From: Gammaproteobacteria bacterium
GTDB taxonomy: Bacteria > Pseudomonadota > Gammaproteobacteria > Steroidobacterales > SZUA-146
Length of the DNA: 13,664 nucleotides
Direction: 5' to 3'
NCBI GenBank assembly: GCA_003228965.1
Contig: QIGP01000275.1
Coordinates: 1-13,664, forward strand
Shown one piece after another: positions 1-7,306 of the stretch; position 1 is the stretch's first letter; each line of letters opens with the position of its first letter. Made by a program: the position numbers and the translations under genes. The notes under the pieces were generated by a model. That model ran no database searches and had not been told where the DNA came from. It saw nothing but the letters and a program-made list of their open reading frames with translations.

Positions 1-885
1 AACATGCCTGTGTTGTCGACGGTTCAAGGCTGGCCACACGGTTTTGAAAGCCCGTTTAAAGCGGAAGTGTATTTTTTCAACACCAAACGTTTTATCGATT
101 TGAAGTGGGGCACTAAAAACCCGATCATGCTGCGTGACAAAGAGTTCGAAGCCGTTCGTCTTCGCGCGTTTGGCACGTACGAAATTCGCGTGCTCGATGC
201 TGTCGCGTTTTTACGCGAAGTGGTCGGTACCGACGGCCACTACACGACCAATGAAATTACAAGTCAGCTACGCAATTTGATATTGTCCCGGTTTGCCAGT
301 GCACTGGGTGAATGCAAAATTCCAGTGCTGGACCTTGCCGCTAACTACGACGACCTGAGTACGTTCGTAACGGCAAAAATCGCACCTGAGTTTGCGGAAT
401 ACGGCATTCAGCTTACGCGCATGCTGGTCGAAAATATTTCGCTTCCACCGGAAGTGGAAAAAGCACTCGACAAGCGCACGAGCATGGGTATGGTCGGAGG
501 GCTGCGTGAATACGCCGACTTCCAGGCGGCCGAAGCCATGACTATGGCGGCCTCGAACCCAGGTGGCGGCGCTTCCGACGGTGTCGGACTCGGCATGGGT
601 ATCGCCATTGCGAACCGCATGAGCGAATCGCTCGGCGCATCCGGCAGCGGCGCTCTTGCAGGTCCGCCCCGCATACCGGTTGAAGCGAAGTTTTACGTCG
701 CTGTGAACGGCCATCAGACCGGTCCCTTTACGCTGGCTGGGATGAGCAATAAAGTCTCGACAGGCGACTTGGCAGCAGAGTCGTTGGTGTGGACGCACGG
801 ACAAGCTGATTGGCAGGCGGCCAAAAACCAGGCTGAGCTCAACGAGCTGTTTAGTCATCAGCCTCCTCCTCTGCCTTCCGCATAG
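1..885 (+). CDS. SPFH-domain protein with C-terminal GYF-like domain (5' partial)
   Basis: The frame is open to the left edge, and the first ATG (position 4) lies inside a conserved stretch (NMPVLST..GW..GF.SPFKAEVYF), so the true start is upstream. Residues about 1-160, counted from that ATG, match the SPFH/band-7 'virion core protein' family (YdjI-like): the FNTKRF, KWGTKNPIMLRD and VRLRAFGTYEIRV blocks are typical. A Gly/Ala-rich linker follows at about 186-222. Residues about 229-283 form a GYF_2-like module (FYVAVNGHQTGPFT..., then LVWTHGQADWQAA), probably a protein-interaction domain. SPFH proteins oligomerise on or near membranes. The next gene starts 40 nt downstream on the same strand and encodes a zinc-ribbon membrane protein, the usual partner of this family. 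Family assignment is firm; the cellular role is inferred. Confidence 0.88.
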   Translation, partial: NMPVLSTVQGWPHGFESPFKAEVYFFNTKRFIDLKWGTKNPIMLRDKEFEAVRLRAFGTYEIRVLDAVAFLREVVGTDGHYTTNEITSQLRNLILSRFASALGECKIPVLDLAANYDDLSTFVTAKIAPEFAEYGIQLTRMLVENISLPPEVEKALDKRTSMGMVGGLREYADFQAAEAMTMAASNPGGGASDGVGLGMGIAIANRMSESLGASGSGALAGPPRIPVEAKFYVAVNGHQTGPFTLAGMSNKVSTGDLAAESLVWTHGQADWQAAKNQAELNELFSHQPPPLPSA

Positions 886-925
886 TTTCGTGAAACAACT
901 CGCCAAAGAGAGCGAGGCGTAGCGC

Positions 926-2128
926 ATGTCTGCCTGGCGTTGGCGCCAGCCCGAAAAACTCGTGGCGCCTGCACGTCTAGCACAGGCGCCTGACTCGGGT
1001 GAGGTGCGGCGGTTTCCGTGCGAGCAGTGTGGAGCCCTGGTTACTTTCGAACCTGGCTCAAACGAGCTTGTGTGCGAGTACTGCACCCATCGCACGCCCA
1101 TCGACCGGGCCGAAGGCCTAATCCAGGAATACGATCTCGAAGAAGCGCTGAACTGGCTGTCAATAGCCGGTCCCGCGTCAGAACGACCGTCTACACAATG
1201 CGCGTCGTGCGCCGCAGAGTTCGATTTCGATAAACACGTGCATTCAGGCGAGTGTCCGTTTTGTGGCACACCTATCGTTGAAGGTACCGGCAGCGCCAAG
1301 CACATTAAGCCTAAATCGCTACTGCCGTTCCTGATTACCGAACAACAGGCCGAAGACCAGTTCAAACGCTGGATGAAAGGACTCTGGTTTGCTCCTGGCA
1401 AAATGAAGAGGCATGCACGAAAAGACGCCGGACTCTCTGGCGTCTATGTTCCTTTCTGGACATACGACAGCCAAACCAATACCCAATATGTAGGCCAGCG
1501 TGGTGATGCCTATATGGTGCCCCAGACCTATACGAGCGTTGAGAATGGTCGGCGCGTAAGACGGACACGTATGGTAAGGAAAATTCGCTGGCGCCCTGTA
1601 CGCGGTCGCGTGCGGCGCTTTTTCGACGACGTACTGGTAGGTGCCACCAAATCGTTGCCGCGCAAAATCACCGACAGCTTGCTGCCGTGGGATCTTGAAA
1701 ACCTGACTCCTTATAACGAAAAGTACTTGAGCGGGTTCCAAAGCGAGATCTATCAGGTCGACGTTGACCAGGGCTTCGATGTGGCCGTTGACGCCATGGA
1801 CAGCATTATCCGTAACGATATAGCTCACGACATTGGTGGTGACCACCAGCGCATTCACCACGCCGATACGCGCCACTCCAACACCACCTTCAAACATGTA
1901 CTTCTGCCGGTGTGGTCCGCCGGCTTTCGTTTTGGTGAGAAAACCTATCGTTTCGTCGTGAATGGGCGCACTGGTAAAGTTCGCGGTGAACGCCCGTACA
2001 GTTTCTGGAAAATCGCATTTGCCGTTCTCGGCGCAATAGCAACAGCGGTTGTCATAATGGCTTTTGCCGACGAGTCTGGCGCACTGGATCGAATAACCAA
2101 TTCGATCCAGATGGGCACATTTGGTTAG
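926..2128 (+). CDS. Membrane-anchored protein with two zinc ribbons (often misnamed 'PriA/primosomal N'-like')
   Basis: This 400-residue protein begins with two four-cysteine zinc ribbons: C32/C35 with C50/C53, and C92/C95 with C110/C113. A long middle region is rich in aromatic and basic residues (VYVPFWTYDSQT is typical of the family). One predicted transmembrane helix lies near residues 362-382, with a short tail after it. No helicase motifs are present, so names such as 'primosomal protein N' superfamily II helicase' in databases do not fit. The gene follows the SPFH gene after 40 nt, with a purine-rich stretch (AGAGAGCGAGG) before the ATG, and the two are probably co-transcribed. In Bacillus, an SPFH protein (YdjI) and a zinc-ribbon membrane protein (YdjG) accompany PspA in an envelope-stress operon. 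A similar role here is an inference. Confidence 0.8.
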   Translation: MSAWRWRQPEKLVAPARLAQAPDSGEVRRFPCEQCGALVTFEPGSNELVCEYCTHRTPIDRAEGLIQEYDLEEALNWLSIAGPASERPSTQCASCAAEFDFDKHVHSGECPFCGTPIVEGTGSAKHIKPKSLLPFLITEQQAEDQFKRWMKGLWFAPGKMKRHARKDAGLSGVYVPFWTYDSQTNTQYVGQRGDAYMVPQTYTSVENGRRVRRTRMVRKIRWRPVRGRVRRFFDDVLVGATKSLPRKITDSLLPWDLENLTPYNEKYLSGFQSEIYQVDVDQGFDVAVDAMDSIIRNDIAHDIGGDHQRIHHADTRHSNTTFKHVLLPVWSAGFRFGEKTYRFVVNGRTGKVRGERPYSFWKIAFAVLGAIATAVVIMAFADESGALDRITNSIQMGTFG

Positions 2129-2394
2129 TTAACTCGTCACCTCTAATTGCGTTTCTGCAGTTGTTCGAAACCAAAATGAGACTTTGATCACTGGCTAAAA
2201 AATCACACGTTGCGCAGCGTTTTACATAGTGAAGTTACATAAAATTTTTTGCCTTCCGCTTCTGTTAAATCGACTTTAAAAAAGTGTCAACGGCAACGTT
2301 GAAAACGTGACGAAGCTCATAAAAACACTGCCTACATAGGCTAAAGCACAGTAAAACGTGAATCCATCACAGCACTGGATGAAGCGCTTGGATA

Positions 2395-2411
2395 AAGTGT
2401 GATCAACACTT
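2395..2411 (+). promoter_or_regulatory. Inverted repeat just upstream of a ribosome binding site
   Basis: AAGTGT (2395-2400) and ACACTT (2406-2411) are perfect inverted repeats around a 5-nt loop. They directly abut the AAGGAG ribosome binding site (2412-2417) of the GTG-started gene at 2425. This could be an operator or a leader hairpin that affects ribosome access. The rest of the 296-nt gap from 2129 is AT-rich and non-coding, and I see no confident promoter in it. A second short inverted repeat, ACGTT-gaa-AACGT, lies near 2295-2310. Confidence 0.35.
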
Positions 2412-2424
2412 AAGGAGTAACACC

Positions 2425-2835
2425 GTGCGCAATTTATTACTACAGGTTTTCGTCGTTTGTTTGTTAAGTATCCCCGCTTCAATGGCAGCTGCACAGGACG
2501 AAGAACACAATCATGATCAACAATTGATAGGTGCCTGGTCTGCGTCTTCGGTGGAAGGTGGCCTGACCAGCCTGAGCTTTGAATCCGGTGGCAAGTTTAT
2601 TCTGGACCAACGCAGCGCAACGACTCTCGAACGTCAGTATATGTGCGGCACGTGGGAACGTAACGGTCGCGCTGTTGAACTTGCCGTCAAAGCGCAGAAA
2701 AACCGCTTCGCCGACGGACAAATTGAACAGGCCATGGCAGAATCGCGAGGTCAGTTTACGGTGATACGTGCAACGAGTAACACGCTGGTTCTGCGCATCG
2801 ATTCAAAAGTGTTTTCGTTTCACCGTACAGCGTAG
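2425..2835 (+). CDS. Small secreted beta-rich protein of unknown function
   Basis: The product is 136 residues. A GTG start is supported by a strong AAGGAG ribosome binding site 7 nt upstream. Residues 1 to about 23 form a classic Sec signal peptide (hydrophobic core LLLQVFVVCLL, then an ASMAAAQ cleavage region), so the protein is probably periplasmic. The mature part starts with an acidic, His-containing segment (DEEHNHD). It continues with a pattern like small lipocalin-type or META-like barrels: LIGAWSA, then L.FESGGKF, then CGTWERNG, ending in a hydrophobic strand and FSFHRT. There is one cysteine in the mature part (C74). I do not recognise a named family. It appears monocistronic, and the next gene is convergent 45 nt away. 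Confidence 0.72.
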   Translation: MRNLLLQVFVVCLLSIPASMAAAQDEEHNHDQQLIGAWSASSVEGGLTSLSFESGGKFILDQRSATTLERQYMCGTWERNGRAVELAVKAQKNRFADGQIEQAMAESRGQFTVIRATSNTLVLRIDSKVFSFHRTA

Positions 2836-2880
2836 GTGCAATGACAGCCAACACAACTGCACTGTCTAACCAGTACACTT

Positions 2881-3681
2881 CTACCTTAGCGGATCGTCTT
2901 CAACGGACAATACGTGATCGCGAACAAGTCCGTAGACGATCTCGGCCTGATCGATGTGAGACACGTGTCGACTGTTGCGAATAACTTCAAGACGAGCGTT
3001 ACCCATCTCTTCAAGATAAACGAGCTTGTCCTCTATAGGCGTCATATCCTGGTCTGCGGCCAGCACCAACACCGGTAGTTTAAGCTGATTGATGCGATCG
3101 GCGACACTCCAGCCCGCGAGGGCCTGCACAGCTTTGACGTAGCTGTCCTGATCATTGTTTTCGTGCCGCTTAATCATGAGTCGACGCAAATCGGCTTGAT
3201 GTTCTTCTGGAAACACGCGCTTGGCCACAAATCGGGCGAGCCGCTTCATGCCCACAACCTTTGCCATGGATATGCGATACAACACCATCATGTGCTTGTA
3301 CCATTCGTTCAACTCGAAACTGGGCAGGCTGTTAATGATGGTTAACGAGCGTAGGCGTTGCTGGTGATCAACGGCCGTTTGGTACGAGATAGCCCCGCCC
3401 ATCGAAAAGCCCATCAGGTGAAACGTATCAAATCCGAAGTGATCGGCAAGGGCCAGCAGATCCTCTGACCAGGTTTTCACCGAAAGGCTAGGGTGACCTT
3501 TCTCAGACTCGCCGAATCCTCGCATGCTGGGAGCCACTACCCGAAAGTGTTGCGACAATAGCGTTACCTGGTCTTCCCAGTCGCGGTGGCTGGAGCCGAG
3601 CCCGTGTACTATGACCATAGGCTCGCCTTCACCCTCGTCGGCATAGTCGAGCATGACGCCGTTGACTTCTATTGCAGGCAT
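2881..3681 (-). CDS. Alpha/beta-fold hydrolase
   Basis: This 266-residue protein is a complete alpha/beta hydrolase. The oxyanion-hole segment is VHGLGSS (residues 25-31), PSMRGFGES is at 51-59, and the nucleophile elbow GFSMGG carries Ser93. The acid is probably Asp212 in the AADQDMTP segment, and the base is His239 in SRHVSHID. A cap region lies between about 120 and 190. There is no signal peptide, so it is probably cytosolic. The substrate cannot be told from sequence; esterase, lactonase or C-C hydrolase activity are all possible. It converges with the gene ending at 2835 and is divergent from the gene at 3825, so it is probably transcribed alone. A GGAG lies about 11 nt upstream of the ATG. 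Confidence 0.9.
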   Translation of the reverse strand: MPAIEVNGVMLDYADEGEGEPMVIVHGLGSSHRDWEDQVTLLSQHFRVVAPSMRGFGESEKGHPSLSVKTWSEDLLALADHFGFDTFHLMGFSMGGAISYQTAVDHQQRLRSLTIINSLPSFELNEWYKHMMVLYRISMAKVVGMKRLARFVAKRVFPEEHQADLRRLMIKRHENNDQDSYVKAVQALAGWSVADRINQLKLPVLVLAADQDMTPIEDKLVYLEEMGNARLEVIRNSRHVSHIDQAEIVYGLVRDHVLSVEDDPLR

Positions 3682-3779
3682 AAATTCTGTTACTCCAACC
3701 CTGGAATTTACGAAGGTACCCCAGCTTATCGTGCACGACCAGTAACTACTTCACTTTCCGGTCCGATCACGCTGCGTTT

Positions 3780-3788
3780 TGCTATGAT
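3780..3788 (+). promoter_or_regulatory. Possible extended -10 promoter of the 3825-8094 gene run
   Basis: TGCTATGAT matches an extended -10 element (TGn followed by a TATAAT-like hexamer, five of six bases). It lies 36 nt ahead of the ATG at 3825, in the 143-nt gap between divergent genes. The -35 region is not convincing, which is tolerable for extended -10 promoters. The call rests on motif match and position only. Confidence 0.3.
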
Positions 3789-3824
3789 CACGGACATGAC
3801 CATACTCCCAAAGCGCAGTGTTTC

Positions 3825-5372
3825 ATGTCTCGCGTAGCCATAGCGTCCAGCACCCAACTTTCTGCCGACGCCGGTGGCGAAATTGCCCGGGCCGGCGGCA
3901 ACGCCGTTGACGCGGCCATTGCAGCTTCGCTCGTTGCGATAACAACCGAACCTGGTATTTGCTCTCTCGGCTGCGGTGGTTTCATCACCATTTGGCCCTC
4001 GCAAGGACGCCCTGTCACGTTTGATGGCAATATCGAAATGCCCGGACGAGGAATCGCCCCCGAGCGTCTCGGCACAGGCGCCTGGGAAGTCACTATGGAT
4101 TATGGCGGCGGTGTCTCAACGTTTGTGGGCCACGGCTCGGTCGGCACACCCGGGGGGCTCGGCGCATACGACAAAGCCTCATCAAGCTATGGCCACTTGC
4201 CGTGGAAAGAACTGTTTGGACCTGCGCTATACAGCGCATCCCAAGGCTTCCCACTGTCACCTGCATCACACAACTATTTACAATACTCGCACGACTGCGT
4301 CTACGGATGGTTACCGCAAAGCTACAAACCTCTACACACCAACGGCCGGCTCAAGAGCGTGGGCGACCCAGTCGTTGTTGACCGGCTAGCCGAGAGTCTC
4401 GAAGCCATCGCCTCGCAGGGCGTCGACACGTTCTACCGGGGCGATCTTGCAAAACTTATCGCCGCTGACTCTGAAGCAAACTCTGGCGTGATGACAGCCA
4501 AAGATCTGGCCGAATACGAGGTAGTCAGTCGCACACCTCTGGGGTTTGAACACAACGGCTGGACGCTCGCTACGAACCCCGAGCCTGCGGTGGGTGGTGT
4601 GAGTCTCGTTGCCATGCTGGAACTCCTGACCCATCCGGACAACGCTCTGAAACGCGCCAAAGATTCGCAAGAAGGATGGAGTAAAGCGCTCACCACCCTC
4701 ATTGCTGACATTCAACATCGAGTGTTAATGCACCGCCTGCGTCACCTCGACTACAGCAATACACTGGCCGAAGACACGCAAGCCCTGCTTACACTTGCAC
4801 TGAGTGGATCTGTCCCGTTGGCAAGGCCCGCCCCATCGACTGTGCACACGTCGGCCGTCGATCGTAATGGCCTTGCTTGCTCTATTACCATGTCTTCCGG
4901 TTACGGTGCGGGAGTAATGCCACCGGGAACCGGCATCTGGATGAACAATTGCCTGGGCGAGATCGAACTCAACCGCAAAGGACTCAACGCGGGCCCTCCT
5001 GGCATGCGTTTGGCGTCCAACATGGCACCTACTACCGGGCGACATTCCGACGGCCGCGTATTGTCCATTGGCTCACCGGGTGCCGACCGCATTACCAGTG
5101 CACTGTTATGCACATTGAATAACTTCATGCGTGAAGGGCTTTCTCTTGATCGCTCCATAGCCAGACCGAGACTGCACGTGGAAATTAACGACGGCGATCC
5201 GCGCATAGCGTACGAACGCGGTCTGGATGTAAGCGACGTATCACTGCCCACACGTGAATTTGCCGAACCTTCTATGTTTTTTGGTGGCGTGGGTGCAACC
5301 TTGCACACCCCGGGGAGCGACCTTGTCGCCGCTGCCGACCCACGCCGCAGCGGCGGACATTGCGTGGTTTGA
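3825..5372 (+). CDS. Gamma-glutamyltransferase-family protein (Ntn-hydrolase)
   Basis: The product is 515 residues. N-terminal family blocks are clear: GGNAVDAAIAASL, then EPG...GCGGF near 42-53, and GSVGTPGGLGAY at 104-114. The autoprocessing site is at Thr339 (S-TVHTSAVDRNG), aligning with the catalytic N-terminal Thr of the small subunit (TTHYSVVD in E. coli Ggt). The second conserved Thr is Val here. Downstream blocks MRLASNMAPT, SIGSPGADRI and ARPRLHVE also fit. Processing would give subunits of about 338 and 177 residues. Classical gram-negative GGTs are periplasmic, but this protein has no signal peptide, suggesting cytosolic action or a different gamma-glutamyl or amide substrate. An ATG at 3796 is in another frame that soon stops, so 3825 is the best start; its ribosome binding site is weak. 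It is the first gene of a compact run. Confidence 0.88.
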   Translation: MSRVAIASSTQLSADAGGEIARAGGNAVDAAIAASLVAITTEPGICSLGCGGFITIWPSQGRPVTFDGNIEMPGRGIAPERLGTGAWEVTMDYGGGVSTFVGHGSVGTPGGLGAYDKASSSYGHLPWKELFGPALYSASQGFPLSPASHNYLQYSHDCVYGWLPQSYKPLHTNGRLKSVGDPVVVDRLAESLEAIASQGVDTFYRGDLAKLIAADSEANSGVMTAKDLAEYEVVSRTPLGFEHNGWTLATNPEPAVGGVSLVAMLELLTHPDNALKRAKDSQEGWSKALTTLIADIQHRVLMHRLRHLDYSNTLAEDTQALLTLALSGSVPLARPAPSTVHTSAVDRNGLACSITMSSGYGAGVMPPGTGIWMNNCLGEIELNRKGLNAGPPGMRLASNMAPTTGRHSDGRVLSIGSPGADRITSALLCTLNNFMREGLSLDRSIARPRLHVEINDGDPRIAYERGLDVSDVSLPTREFAEPSMFFGGVGATLHTPGSDLVAAADPRRSGGHCVV

Positions 5373-5377
5373 AACGT

Positions 5378-6457
5378 ATGCGTTGGTTGAAACTAGTCGT
5401 TATCTCTTTACTTGGCATCGGTCTTCTAGGGCTTGTGTATGACGCCACAACGAGGCCTGCGTACGCAGGTCCGACAACCGAGCGCTTTAACGGCACCACA
5501 TTCACGTCGATTAGCTATGAAGAAAAAAAAGCGGCCGACCTTCTTAAATGGCGTATGAACCGTCGACCCGGACCGTGGGAACACAGAGCCACCCGGCAGG
5601 CGAGTGGCCTGGTAGACCGCGAGAACGACAACCTGAGAATTACGCTTGTGAATCACTCAACGCTGTTGATTCAAATCGCTGGTGTCAATGTGCTGACAGA
5701 TCCTGTTTGGTCAAACTCCGTGGGGCCATTTGGACGCTTTGGTCCGTCGAGGTTCCGCGAACCCGGCATCCGGTTTGAAGACTTACCCCCGATAGATGCT
5801 GTGTTCGTCAGTCACTCGCATTACGATCACATGGATTTACCCACGCTGCGGCGCCTTTTTGAGCGGGACCGACCACGCTTTATTGTAGGACTTGGCAACA
5901 GCGACAACCTCGCCAAAGTCGGCATCGGAAACGTAATCGAACTCGACTGGTGGCAACGCGTAAGCCTAAGCGAATCGCTGGATCTAACCATGACACCCGC
6001 TCAACACTGGTCCAAACGAACAGTACTCGACACAAATCGCACCCTGTGGGGTAGTTTTGTATTGCGCCAAAACCACCAGGCGGTCGTCTTTTTTGCAGGC
6101 GACACGGGCTACGGAAAGCACTTTGAAGATATTCACAACAGGCTTGGCCGCGTTAAGGTTGCCCTCATGCCTATCGGCGCCTATTTACCCAGGTGGTTTA
6201 TGCAAGGCAATCACCTATCGCCTGCCGAAGCGCTGAAGGCCTCAGCCGAATTACGCAGCGATGTTATGATCCCTATGCATTTCGGCACGTTTGCACTAGG
6301 CGACGACGGTCAGGATGAGCCACTAGTCGATTTGTTAGCCGCCTACAGGCCAATCACCAATGAACTCACCGCCGACAAGCCTGGCACACTAAGCTTAAGA
6401 GTCATCGACAACGGTCAAACCGCAGTGATTAGCCAAGCCATGAATAACCAGGAATGA
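5378..6457 (+). CDS. Membrane-anchored metallo-beta-lactamase-fold hydrolase (NAPE-PLD/UlaG-like)
   Basis: I choose the ATG at 5378 (359 residues), 5 nt after the upstream stop; a TTG at 5360 would overlap the previous gene. Residues 4-20 form a hydrophobic N-terminal helix followed by an AYAG sequence, so the enzyme is exported or membrane-tethered. Metal-binding residues are complete: HSHYDH at 146-151, His210 (PAQHW), Asp242 (FFAGDTGYG) and His301 (PMHFGTF). The LTDPVWS and GPSRFREPG blocks are typical of the branch that includes NAPE-hydrolysing phospholipase D and UlaG/RomA-like proteins. A phosphodiester or lipid-like substrate is plausible but unproven. Its stop overlaps the start of pdxH by 4 nt (ATGA), indicating translational coupling. 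Confidence 0.9.
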   Translation: MRWLKLVVISLLGIGLLGLVYDATTRPAYAGPTTERFNGTTFTSISYEEKKAADLLKWRMNRRPGPWEHRATRQASGLVDRENDNLRITLVNHSTLLIQIAGVNVLTDPVWSNSVGPFGRFGPSRFREPGIRFEDLPPIDAVFVSHSHYDHMDLPTLRRLFERDRPRFIVGLGNSDNLAKVGIGNVIELDWWQRVSLSESLDLTMTPAQHWSKRTVLDTNRTLWGSFVLRQNHQAVVFFAGDTGYGKHFEDIHNRLGRVKVALMPIGAYLPRWFMQGNHLSPAEALKASAELRSDVMIPMHFGTFALGDDGQDEPLVDLLAAYRPITNELTADKPGTLSLRVIDNGQTAVISQAMNNQE

Positions 6458-7107
6458 GAGACTCAAGCATGCTCGATAAAGCCCTGCCCAAAAACCCGAT
6501 GCCTATGCTGTCCGCATGGCTTGAGGAATCGTGGACGACGGCCGACACGCCAAACCCCAACAAAATGGCTATTACGAGCGCGCGGGTTTTAGACGGCGTC
6601 GCGTATCCCTCGACACGTATAGTGCTGCTCAAAGACGCGAACTTTGATTCAGGGTTCGTGGTGTTTTACACCAACTACCAATCACGCAAAGGGCGCGAAC
6701 TGCTGTCCAATTCGCGGGCCAGCGCTCTCATTCACTGGGACAAACTGGGCCGTCAGGTTAGTCTTGAAGGGGTCATCGTCAAGTCTCCCCCTGAAGAAAG
6801 CGACGCCTACTTCGCAACGCGCCACCGCTCATCCCGTATTGGTGCCTGGACCAGTAATCAAAGCCAACCAGTCGATTCGCGCGACGACCTGGTCGCCAAC
6901 CTCAAAGCCACCGAACAACGCTTTGAAGGACAGGAAGTGCCCAGGCCCCCACACTGGGGTGGTCTGCGTCTGTGGATCGATCACATCGAACTTTGGTGCG
7001 ACGGCGAGTTTCGACTGCACGACCGGGCGGTATGGCAGCGATCTTTGGGCCATGCTACCGATCCCACAGCGGGCGGTGAATGGTCTGTTACGCGACTGCA
7101 ACCTTAA
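6454..7107 (+). CDS. pdxH: Pyridoxamine/pyridoxine 5'-phosphate oxidase
   Basis: PdxH oxidises pyridoxine 5'-phosphate or pyridoxamine 5'-phosphate to PLP using FMN and O2, the last step of vitamin B6 synthesis and salvage. The 217-residue length matches the family. FMN and substrate motifs are all visible: RIVLLK (55-60), YTNYQSRKG (72-80), HWDKLGRQVSLEG (94-106), SDAYFATRHRSSRIGAW (116-132), PRPPHWGGLRL (163-173), and RLHDR (187-191) near the C terminus. The ATG at 6454 overlaps the previous stop; an in-frame ATG at 6469 is an alternative with a GAGAG stretch before it. The next gene starts 16 nt after this one ends. Confidence 0.96.
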   Translation: MRDSSMLDKALPKNPMPMLSAWLEESWTTADTPNPNKMAITSARVLDGVAYPSTRIVLLKDANFDSGFVVFYTNYQSRKGRELLSNSRASALIHWDKLGRQVSLEGVIVKSPPEESDAYFATRHRSSRIGAWTSNQSQPVDSRDDLVANLKATEQRFEGQEVPRPPHWGGLRLWIDHIELWCDGEFRLHDRAVWQRSLGHATDPTAGGEWSVTRLQP

Positions 7108-7123
7108 CCACCCGATTACAACC

Positions 7124-7306
7124 GTGGAACAACTTCCTCACATCATCACCTGCCCGTTTTGCTGGGAACAGCTCGACATACTGCTCGACCCTTCCGTGGA
7201 GCAGCAAAGCTACACCGAAGACTGTCAGGTCTGCTGCCATCCCATTGCCCTTAACGTCACTGTATCCATGAGTGGCGACATGCACGTTGAAGTAGAGCGC
7301 GAGTAA
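7124..7306 (+). CDS. CPXCG-motif cysteine-rich zinc-ribbon protein
   Basis: With the GTG at 7124 the product is 60 residues, the usual size of this proteobacterial family, with nine residues before the first Cys as expected. The zinc site is CPFC (residues 10-13) paired with the CQVCC segment of EDCQVCCHPI, typical of the family (EDCxVCCxPI). The residue after the first CxxC is Trp rather than the common Gly. The C-terminal VEVERE is also typical. Function of the family is unknown. A GTG at 7076 in the same frame is an alternative start overlapping pdxH. The TAA stop shares one base with the ATG of the next gene. Confidence 0.85.
   Translation: MEQLPHIITCPFCWEQLDILLDPSVEQQSYTEDCQVCCHPIALNVTVSMSGDMHVEVERE

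Noticed and set aside
268-1401. Long open frame on the minus strand (377 codons) spanning the end of the SPFH gene and the start of the zinc-ribbon gene
   Set aside because: It crosses two well-supported plus-strand genes, its composition (Arg/Ser/Cys-rich) is that of an antisense shadow, and it shows no recognisable domain.
2836-2880. Terminator between the convergent genes ending at 2835 and 2881
   Set aside because: Only 5-bp complementary pairs (GTGCA with TGCAC; GACAG with CTGTC) with long loops and no T-run were seen.
5360-5377. TTG start extending the metallo-beta-lactamase-fold protein by six residues into the previous gene
   Set aside because: The ATG at 5378 is nearer the norm and directly opens the hydrophobic N-terminal helix.
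6644-7306. Full-length reading of the CPXCG frame (220 codons)
   Set aside because: Only the last 60 codons resemble the CPXCG family; the rest overlaps pdxH out of frame and does not look like protein.
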